From NCBI GenBank assembly GCA_031551765.1, contig JAVBNC010000161.1, forward strand, positions 1 to 39,053: 39,053 nucleotides of DNA, given 5' to 3'. Origin of the DNA: JAVBNC01 sp031551765. GTDB taxonomy: Bacteria; Desulfobacterota; Desulfovibrionia; Desulfovibrionales; Desulfovibrionaceae. Below the pieces are notes generated by a model. It ran no database searches and was not told the DNA's origin. It saw nothing but the letters and a program-made list of their open reading frames with translations. Positions within the stretch are counted from its first letter, which is position 1. Each line of letters opens with the position of its first letter. Both the position numbers and the translations under genes were made by a program. Shown here piece by piece: positions 33,059 through 39,053 of the stretch.

Positions 33059-34532
33059 TGCCTCGTTACCAGGCGACGAAGCGCCAGCGGCGTCCTCCAA
33101 GCTCAAGGACCACCCCTTCACCCCCTGGCACGCCCCCGCCTCCGACGACGCCCGGAGGCTCTGCGCCTATGTCCAGCAGACCATAGAGGCTTACGAGGAG
33201 ACGCACCACCTGCGCCAGCGGAAACGCAAGGCGGACGACCAAGCCGCCTTCAGCCGCACCGTGGCCGCTTTGGTCTGCGGCGTGCTCCACCATGCCGTGA
33301 CCTACAGCAAGACACGCGGGGGCAGCGCGGTGAACTCGGAAGCGGAGGCGGTCCATATTTCCCTGTCCAACCGCTTTCTCGGCACCAAGGACCGTTACCG
33401 CCGCTCCCCGGTCCTGAGCAAGGCCCTGCCGGACATCATCGAACGCATGGAGGCCTGCGGCTTCCTCAAGGTGGACATAGGGCACCAGGGCTGTGCAGGG
33501 TTCGGCATTCCCGCCCGGCAGACCGCGCTCAAGCCCACACGGCTGTTGATAGACCTCGCCACGGCCAAAAAGGCCACCCCGTCCTCCGGGAAGACACACA
33601 AGATTACCAGTCTAGTGGACTTCACCCTGGACAACACAGGCCGGGAATCCATTCTGCTCCGGCAGGCCAAAATGCGACGGGGGAAGACGACCGAAGCGGC
33701 GGAGTGGGTGGAAGACGCGGGAAAGCTCATTCCTTACCGGGACAACACCACAACCCGCCGATACCGGGCGGAAATGGCAGCCGTCAATGACTGGCTGGCC
33801 CACGCTCCCATAGCCTGCGGCCTTGAATTCCGGCTTGAGACGAAGGAAGCGGAGGGGGAGGGCGGCACCCACCGCGTCTTGATCGACCCACACAAGCGCT
33901 TTCTCTGGCGTTCCTTCACCCAAGGCAGCTTTGAATGCGGCGGGCGGCTCTGGGGCGGATTCTGGCAAGACCTCTCAAAGGCTGAGCGGCTCCAGGGCCT
34001 TACCATTGCCGGGGAACGGGTCTGTATCCTGGACTACGGGCAGATGGGTCCACGCCTCCTCTACGGCCTGGCGGGGAAAGATTTACCCCCGGCTCTGGCG
34101 GAAGACTGCTACGCCATCCCCGGCTATGAACGCTGCCGGAAAGGGATAAAGAAGCTCTTCAATGCCGCCCTGTTCCGGAGTACCCAGCCCACGCGCTTCC
34201 CGGCGGGAACTCTGGGGTGCTTTCCCCCTCGTACAGGGTGCTTTCCGGTCATCGACGCCATCCTGCAAGCCCATGCCCCGGTCAAGGACTACCTCTTCCG
34301 GGGGGCTGACATAGGCCACCATCTCCAATACCTGGAAAGCTCCGTCATGGTGGACCTGCTCCTGTCCCTTAAGGCCGCCGGTCTCCCCGCCGCCCTGCCT
34401 GTCCATGACGCCGTGATCGTGCCTGTGTCCTGCTCCAGCATAGCCAGGGAAGGCATGCGCACGGCCTTTGCCAAAGCCTGCCCCCGCATGAAAGCCCTGG
34501 TCAGCCTGGAGACGGCCACAGAGGAACCCTGA
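33036..34532 (+). CDS. TV-Pol-like protein (family A-type polymerase/primase-polymerase palm)
   Basis: This 498-residue protein, coupled to the integrase by a 23-bp overlap, has in order a helix-turn-helix-like N-terminal part (VLHHAV...IERMEACGFLKVDIGHQG, then PTRLLIDL) and the GGRLWGGFWQ motif. It then carries polymerase-type motifs. LDYGQMGPRLLYGLAG resembles motif A (Asp333), CRKGIKKLFNAALF resembles motif B (Arg368, Lys372/373, Phe375), and PVHDAVIVP resembles motif C (His457-Asp458). This set and order fit the 'TV-Pol' family described from bacterial mobile elements and virophage-like viruses, proposed to combine primase and polymerase activity. Activity in this protein is not shown. 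No helicase is adjacent. Confidence 0.75.
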   Translation: MTTPVLSDASLPGDEAPAASSKLKDHPFTPWHAPASDDARRLCAYVQQTIEAYEETHHLRQRKRKADDQAAFSRTVAALVCGVLHHAVTYSKTRGGSAVNSEAEAVHISLSNRFLGTKDRYRRSPVLSKALPDIIERMEACGFLKVDIGHQGCAGFGIPARQTALKPTRLLIDLATAKKATPSSGKTHKITSLVDFTLDNTGRESILLRQAKMRRGKTTEAAEWVEDAGKLIPYRDNTTTRRYRAEMAAVNDWLAHAPIACGLEFRLETKEAEGEGGTHRVLIDPHKRFLWRSFTQGSFECGGRLWGGFWQDLSKAERLQGLTIAGERVCILDYGQMGPRLLYGLAGKDLPPALAEDCYAIPGYERCRKGIKKLFNAALFRSTQPTRFPAGTLGCFPPRTGCFPVIDAILQAHAPVKDYLFRGADIGHHLQYLESSVMVDLLLSLKAAGLPAALPVHDAVIVPVSCSSIAREGMRTAFAKACPRMKALVSLETATEEP

Positions 34533-35017
34533 GGCGGGGGATGGGGGATTGTCATTATGGCCATCCACCTTCCTCCAAGCCAGGGACGGCCATGGGGTCG
34601 GGTAAAGGGCGGTCTCTGGTCTTACCCTGGTGCAGGGCTGCCCAGAGGGGGAGCCTTTACCTGGCCCATGGGGGCTGTCTTTGGGGGGTATCCCTATAAT
34701 ATCACTATATATACTAACCATAGGTACTCCTTAGGTATACCTAAGTATACTGTTTGTCCCCCTTTAGTGGGACTCGTAAGAGTTTAGGGCATGGGGGACT
34801 AGGCGGATCTCTAAAACGCCACCCGTTTTTATAGCCCATTCGTACTAATATCTGTTTTCTAATTAGGCGCCACTAATAGAGAAGGGGAACGCTAATTATA
34901 GCTTTGTCGATAACAGCACTCTGGGCGTTGGCGGGAAGCGGGCGGGTATTGAGATGCCGCTGCCCGCGCCTGAATCGAGAGTTTTAACAATTTAGTCAGG
35001 TTACAAGGAGGTTCCCT
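34533..35017. other. Non-coding AT-rich control region or candidate origin, 485 bp
   Basis: No credible gene lies here. Features: CATGGGG occurs three times (34591, 34667, 34790). A perfect 16-bp palindrome CTTAGGTATACCTAAG spans 34730-34745, with TAGGTA at 34721 and 34732 (11-bp period). Four copies of CTAAT lie at 34845, 34859, 34873 and 34892, the first three spaced exactly 14 bp apart, iteron-like. The 34690-34760 segment is the most AT-rich of the element. Placed beside a polymerase gene, this could be its replication origin or its operator; both are inference. Confidence 0.55.
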
Positions 35018-35575
35018 ATGAACCATTTACAGCGCCCGGAGACACCGGAGGCGCAAGCGCTCGTTCCCATCCATCACGGGCTGCGCTTTGTTGAGGACAA
35101 AGCCACCGGCCATCGCTGGTTCGTGGCGCGGGACATCTGTGACAGGCTGGGCACGGACGCCAAGGATATCCCGGCTATTCTGGGCTGGGACGCATACCGC
35201 CCTTTGGGGGCACTAAGGGGTATACCCAGCATCGAGGGTATTAATAAACTCGCTGGGTTACGTAGGGACACCCGCATGCTTTCCGAGCCGGGATTCTACA
35301 GGCTGGTGTTCCGTTCACGGAAGCCGGAGGCCGTGCGCTTTCAAATATGGATAGCCGGGGAAGTTGTTCCCTCCATTATGAAATACGGCTGCTACTTCGT
35401 TCCGGATCTTTGCCAGCAAATGCTGGATAATCCGGATACCGCCATTGAGCTTGCCCAAAAACTCATAGCCGACAGGGAGGAACGAGAGCGCTATACCCGC
35501 CTGAACCAACAGGACGCCATCAGCGCGGAGGAGGAAAACGGCCTGATCATCGACGTGACCCCACAGGTCCGCTGA
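35018..35575 (+). CDS. Bro-N domain protein (phage antirepressor-like)
   Basis: The 185-residue protein has a Bro-N-type domain across about residues 18-130: LRFVEDKATGHRWFVARDICDRLG, then MLSEPGFYRLVFRSRKPEAVRFQIWIAGEVVPSIMKYGCY. This is a common module of phage antirepressors and virus BRO proteins, with DNA-binding or antirepressor activity. The C-terminal tail is acidic and lacks the usual second domain (ANT or KilA-C), so the protein is short. A strong ribosome site, AAGGAGGT, precedes the ATG. It follows the 485-bp control region, so it may regulate the integrase or polymerase. Confidence 0.85.
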   Translation: MNHLQRPETPEAQALVPIHHGLRFVEDKATGHRWFVARDICDRLGTDAKDIPAILGWDAYRPLGALRGIPSIEGINKLAGLRRDTRMLSEPGFYRLVFRSRKPEAVRFQIWIAGEVVPSIMKYGCYFVPDLCQQMLDNPDTAIELAQKLIADREERERYTRLNQQDAISAEEENGLIIDVTPQVR

Positions 35576-35612
35576 CCACCACAAGGCTCCCACTGCATCC
35601 TTCGCCATCGTC

Positions 35613-35640
35613 CCGCCACACTCAGGCGGCTTTTCTTTTG
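35613..35640 (+). terminator. Terminator after the Bro-N gene
   Basis: CCGCC (35613-35617) pairs with GGCGG (35625-35629) and a T-rich run (TTTTCTTTT) follows from 35631. It lies 38 bp past the stop. A second stem, CCGCGTC/GACGCGG with TTTTT, sits at 35763-35787, and a third, ATGCCCC/GGGGCAT, spans 35796-35840. The rest of 35576-35894 holds no gene. Confidence 0.65.
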
Positions 35641-35762
35641 CCCAAGGGCCTGCCAAGTATCGACTGTTTCAATGATTTCACGATATTGTAACAGGTAGTT
35701 CGTAAGTCCGGGACGGCCTATCCTTGCCAGGCACAGCTTTCCCCTCCCGGCACCCCCTCACC

Positions 35763-35787
35763 CCGCGTCGATTGTGACGCGGTTTTT
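35763..35787 (+). terminator. Second terminator-like hairpin
   Basis: A perfect 7-bp stem, CCGCGTC (35763-35769) and GACGCGG (35776-35782), is followed at once by TTTTT. It is a convincing intrinsic terminator, with no gene between it and the Bro-N terminator. Confidence 0.65.
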
Positions 35788-35894
35788 CGTTCACGATGCC
35801 CCGTGGTCCGGCTTTTCAAAAAACGCCGTTCCTGGGGCATTCTGTGCGCTTTTTCTTGTGTCAACCTGTAACAACATTCAAAGGAAGCTTTACC

Positions 35895-36149
35895 ATGAAG
35901 ACCAAGGCCAACAACACCATCTCCAAGCATGACATTACCATCCGCAGAAAGTGCATCAAGGGCGGCCTCAGCATAGGATTCGGCAATGGATACGCGGCTG
36001 CCTGGAAGGTTATTGAATCCGCAGTCGATGATATCCAGAGCGACCAAGCCTTCAGAAGGGCGGTGCAAAGGATACTGCGGATGCTTGAGGAACAGGAAGT
36101 GGAATTGATGTGCCAACACGAAGAGCATCTTGACGACTATATTGTCTGA
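35895..36149 (+). CDS. Small hypothetical protein in the element
   Basis: The 84-residue protein begins MKTKANNTISKHDITIRRK and has a basic N-terminal third and an acidic C-terminal third (EEQEVELMCQHEEHLDDYIV). No family is recognised. AAGGAAG precedes the ATG; a longer frame begins upstream but its first codons are inside the hairpin-rich gap, so the ATG at 35895 is preferred. A strong stem-loop (36182-36213) lies after its stop. Its place near Bro-N suggests a regulatory or accessory role, which is unproven. Confidence 0.6.
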   Translation: MKTKANNTISKHDITIRRKCIKGGLSIGFGNGYAAAWKVIESAVDDIQSDQAFRRAVQRILRMLEEQEVELMCQHEEHLDDYIV

Positions 36150-36181
36150 CGCTTCGCCGCAGCAAAGCGCAAACAGGCAAC

Positions 36182-36213
36182 GGCTCCCTGGTGGACTGTT
36201 CCACCGGGGAGCC
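36182..36213 (+). terminator. Strong stem-loop after the small ORF
   Basis: GGCTCCC (36182-36188) and GGTGG (36190-36194) pair with CCACC (36201-36205) and GGGGAGCC (36206-36213), giving a 12-bp stem with a short bulge. No long T-run follows. It separates the small ORF from the LuxR-type regulator. Confidence 0.55.
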
Positions 36214-36357
36214 TCCGGCATAGCCGCTTTCGCCTTGAACCCTGTGCGCCCCGTGCGATATTATTGATCTCCTCCAAGTGCTGTTGTATTTTGCGGTAGA
36301 TGCAACAGTTTTTGTGGCCATAGGTAAAAGCCGGAACGTTCCGCAAGCTGGAGAGCC

Positions 36358-38955
36358 ATGTTCCAAACCCGCGTTGAACCGCTCCCGCGCGGCCATATTA
36401 CCGCCGCTCTTACCAAGGTGTTGTCTTTTCCGCTCACCGTGCTCACGGCTCCGTCGGGCTACGGCAAGACCACTGCCGCCCGGATTCTCGCACAAAGCCT
36501 CGCCTGGCCGCACGCCTGGCTCACCGTGCCCAAAGGCGCGGACAGCGCCCGCTATTTATGGAACCTGCTTTGCGCGCGGTTGGGGGAGCAGGGCGCGAGC
36601 GGAAGCACTCTCGCCCCGTTGTTGCGACACCTTGGGATTCCGGAAAGTAGCGAGGCTATAGACCGCGCCCTGGAGCACATCCGCAAGGATCTGTCCCGTC
36701 CGGATACGTCCGGCAACGGCAAGGATGGGGCGCAAGACGGGCGTTTTCTCCTGATCCTCGATGACTGGCACTTCGCGAATTTTCCGGAACTGGACGCCTT
36801 TTTGGAACGCCTGACGCGGGAGGCCGTCCCCGGCCTTTCCATCCTACTGCTCTCGCGCACCCGGCCCGGCCTGGAACTGGAAGACCTGCGCGTCAAAGGG
36901 CTGGCCCGCGTCTTTGACCGGGATTTGCTGGCCTTTTCGGCGGAAGAAACCGTGGCGTATTTCGCCTTGCACGGCATAGATGACGCGGACGCGGCCAGAG
37001 ATGCCTGGAAAACCTGCGAAGGCTGGCCCGCCGCGCTCTGGCTGGGCGTGCAGGCGTACCAGGCCCACGGACGCGCGGACGCGGGGCGGAGCGTGGAAAA
37101 CCTGCTGGAACACACGGTCTTTCCTCGTTACGCGCCGGAAGAGCAACGGCTGCTCCTGCAATGCTCCGTGCTGGAGTCTTTTACGCCGGAAGAGGCCGCT
37201 CTGGTGGCCGACGATGCCGCCGCGCCGGAACGTTTGCTGCGGCTGCACGAAAACAACGCCTTTCTGACATACGATACGCTGACCGGCGGTTATCGCCTGC
37301 ACAGTCTGTTCCGCGCCTTTCTGGCCGCGAAGCTGGAAACGGAGGAGGGAATCGACAACGCGGCCCTGTACCGCCGGGCCGGGGAAAGACACATTGCGGC
37401 CGGGGACCTGCTCCAGGCCGCGCACGCCTTCCATCAGGCGGGGCGGGAAGAAGACTTGCTACGCCTTCTGGAAATCTTCACCTTGCCGGGGGGCAATTTG
37501 CTGCTCTTTTTCGCGGCCCAAACCGTTATGCCGCTGGTTCTTTCCATCCCCTGGACGTTGCGCGCCCAAAGCCCCGTGGCCTACCTCGCCTTCATTTATT
37601 GCGTCATGGCCGAACACGACCCCCTGAATGCCCTGCCCCTGCTGGAGGAAGCGGAACAGCGCCTCGCGCCCGGCAATCCCGTGGGCGATTCCCTGCCGGA
37701 ATATATGCGACGCCGCCTGCGCGGCGAGATCATACTCATCCGTTCCCTGTTCGCCTTTAACGATCTTTGGGCCATGCGCGACCTGCACGCAGAGGCGCAC
37801 GCGATGCTCGGCGGACGTTCGGCCATATCCTCCCGGCACATGATCTGGAACTTCGCCTGCCCGCACGTCTCCTTCCTCTATCTGCGCGAGCCCGGCAGCT
37901 ACCGGGACATGGTGGAACTGGTGGAAGGCAACCTGCATTACTACCACGACCTGGCCGACGGCTGCTCGCAGGGAGCGCAACCGCTGTTCCGGGCGGAATA
38001 CCTGCTGGAACGGGGAGAGTTCGCGGAGGTCGAAGCGCACGCGCGAGCGGCCATACTTCAGGCGCGAACAAAAGACCAGACCACCACCGTGCTTTGCGCC
38101 GCGTTCTGCCTGGCCCGGCTGCGCATGGTCCAGGGCGGGCCGGAAGAGGCCCTGGCCGTGTTGCGCGGGCACGCTCCGGAAGTGGAGACCCTGGGCCATA
38201 CGGACCTTTTTACTTGTCTGGACCTGGCCCAGGGCTACGTTGCGGGCTGCCTGGACCGGTATGACGCCGTGCCGCACTGGCTGCGGGAAGGGGATTTTTC
38301 CCCGGCGCGCGCCATTCCCCAGACGGCCGGATTCATCATGGCCTGCCACGGCAAGGCCCTGCTGCTTTCCGGCGACTACGCCCGCCTGGAAGCTGTGGCT
38401 AAAAGCCTGCCCGAAGCCCTCGGTCCCTTTGACAACCTGTTCGGCCGCATCCACGCCAAGGTGATGGAAGCCGTGGCGGTCTGGAACCTCCATGGCTTCG
38501 CCCCCGGCCGGACTCATGATGCGGGGCGCAATGACGCGCCGGATTCCGCGTCCGGCCAGGACAGAGCCTTGGCCCTGCTGGCCGGAGCCGTGGATCTGGC
38601 CCGGCCCGACGGACTCTTTTTGTCCATCGCTGAATACGGGAACCACGCGCTGCCGCTGCTGCGCACGCTCCGGAAACATGCGCCGGACGACGCATTCCTT
38701 GCCGTCCTTGTGCGCATGGCGGAACGTCGCTTCTCCGTTTCACACGGAGCCGCCGCCAAACGCTCCGGAACCCCGCTTACCCCGCGCGAAGAAAAAACTC
38801 TGCGCCTGGCCGCTCAGGGCCTGAGCAACGCGGCTATTGCCGAGATTCTGGAAATCTCGCCCGAAGCGGTGAAAAAGCGGCTTTCCGCAGCGTACAAGAC
38901 GCTTGGCGCGGCCAACCGGGCCGAGGCCGTGCGCCGTTTTTTGGAGCGAAACTGA
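36358..38955 (+). CDS. MalT-like (LAL) LuxR-family transcriptional regulator
   Basis: The 865-residue protein is an ATP-dependent LuxR-type activator. The N-terminal ATPase has Walker A APSGYGKTT near 31-39 and Walker B FLLILDDWH near 129-137. A long helical repeat region (about 350-780) follows, typical of the MalT/LAL sensor. The C-terminal LuxR helix-turn-helix starts with LTPREEKTLRLAAQGLSNAAIAEIL near 804-828. Such proteins respond to a small ligand (maltotriose for MalT); the ligand here is unknown. The 208-bp gap upstream contains one hairpin. Whether it belongs to the element or the host cannot be decided. Confidence 0.88.
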   Translation: MFQTRVEPLPRGHITAALTKVLSFPLTVLTAPSGYGKTTAARILAQSLAWPHAWLTVPKGADSARYLWNLLCARLGEQGASGSTLAPLLRHLGIPESSEAIDRALEHIRKDLSRPDTSGNGKDGAQDGRFLLILDDWHFANFPELDAFLERLTREAVPGLSILLLSRTRPGLELEDLRVKGLARVFDRDLLAFSAEETVAYFALHGIDDADAARDAWKTCEGWPAALWLGVQAYQAHGRADAGRSVENLLEHTVFPRYAPEEQRLLLQCSVLESFTPEEAALVADDAAAPERLLRLHENNAFLTYDTLTGGYRLHSLFRAFLAAKLETEEGIDNAALYRRAGERHIAAGDLLQAAHAFHQAGREEDLLRLLEIFTLPGGNLLLFFAAQTVMPLVLSIPWTLRAQSPVAYLAFIYCVMAEHDPLNALPLLEEAEQRLAPGNPVGDSLPEYMRRRLRGEIILIRSLFAFNDLWAMRDLHAEAHAMLGGRSAISSRHMIWNFACPHVSFLYLREPGSYRDMVELVEGNLHYYHDLADGCSQGAQPLFRAEYLLERGEFAEVEAHARAAILQARTKDQTTTVLCAAFCLARLRMVQGGPEEALAVLRGHAPEVETLGHTDLFTCLDLAQGYVAGCLDRYDAVPHWLREGDFSPARAIPQTAGFIMACHGKALLLSGDYARLEAVAKSLPEALGPFDNLFGRIHAKVMEAVAVWNLHGFAPGRTHDAGRNDAPDSASGQDRALALLAGAVDLARPDGLFLSIAEYGNHALPLLRTLRKHAPDDAFLAVLVRMAERRFSVSHGAAAKRSGTPLTPREEKTLRLAAQGLSNAAIAEILEISPEAVKKRLSAAYKTLGAANRAEAVRRFLERN

Positions 38956-38984
38956 GACATCCGTATTTTTATGAAAATAATTTC

Positions 38985-39009
38985 GCTAAAACTAGCTTTA
39001 TTTTTTAGC
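38985..39009 (+). terminator. A/T-rich hairpin after the LuxR-type gene
   Basis: GCTAAAA (38985-38991) pairs with TTTTAGC (39003-39009) around an 11-base loop, 30 bp past the stop. It resembles a weak intrinsic terminator but its T-run is inside the stem. Confidence 0.35.
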
Positions 39010-39023
39010 ATGTTACGCAACTA

Positions 39024-39039
39024 TTACCCGTTCGGGTAA
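39024..39039. promoter_or_regulatory. Perfect 16-bp palindrome, likely operator
   Basis: TTACCCGTTCGGGTAA is symmetric apart from its central TT. GCAA (39017-39020) upstream and TTGC (39041-39044) downstream extend partial symmetry. A dimeric regulator site for a gene beyond the window is likely; the neighbouring LuxR-type protein is a candidate binder but that is inference. Confidence 0.5.
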
Positions 39040-39053
39040 ATTGCAATATCCTG

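Noticed and set aside
36358..38955. LuxR-type regulator as part of the integrated element
   Set aside because: Its GC and style resemble host genes; nothing ties it to the element, so it was left unassigned.
30603..39053. Second copy of the tRNA-Met 3' end (attR)
   Set aside because: Searched by eye for the terminal tRNA bases in the rest of the window; none seen, so the right boundary may lie outside or be diverged.

Overview
The window is GC-rich and gene-dense. Its gene content points to the sulfate-reducing family Desulfovibrionaceae, close to Desulfovibrio: a citrate lyase cluster, LptFG, FolE2, NikR, a flagellar regulator with flagellar accessory genes, and a probable futalosine-type deaminase beside pyrBC. 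That placement is inferred from gene content and intergenic style, not from a marker gene.

Positions 1-4100 hold a minus-strand citrate lyase operon, citC-citD-citE-citF, with a strong terminator and an abnormal poly-G tract at the left edge. From 4.1 to 12 kb the minus strand carries a methyltransferase, a ClC chloride transporter, a DinB-like protein, a CCA-adding-enzyme look-alike whose catalytic motifs are eroded, pyrC, pyrB and an amidohydrolase. Intergenic DNA here contains a run of five tandem small hairpins and a repeated terminator-associated sequence. From 12 to 24.2 kb most genes run on the plus strand: a WcbI-like protein, a lysine-type methyltransferase, NikR, FolE2, a short flagellar-rod-like protein, a sigma54 activator without a receiver domain, a large secreted TPR protein with a Pro/Ala/Gln-rich linker, AmrB (MEMO-like), an O-antigen ligase and a GT4 glycosyltransferase. 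From 24.2 to 30.3 kb come mtgA, two lipoproteins (the second FlgO-like) behind a sigma28-like promoter, a quinone reductase, and a small ORF-lptF-lptG operon in which lptF seems to start at CTG.

At 30.5 kb the core genome is interrupted just 3' of a tRNA-Met(CAT) gene. A tyrosine integrase with a palindrome-rich putative att/arm region is followed, overlapping, by a 498-residue protein with the three core motifs of a family A-type polymerase palm. It resembles the 'TV-Pol' polymerases described from bacterial mobile elements and virophage-like viruses. Next come a 485-bp AT-rich, palindrome- and repeat-bearing non-coding segment (an origin or control-region candidate), a Bro-N antirepressor-like gene and a small acidic ORF. 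No relaxase, capsid, portal, terminase or transposase is seen, so this looks like a very small integrative element carrying its own polymerase. It is the most interesting part of the window. Its right boundary was not found. The window ends with a MalT-like LuxR-family ATPase regulator, which may be host or element DNA, followed by a perfect 16-bp palindrome.
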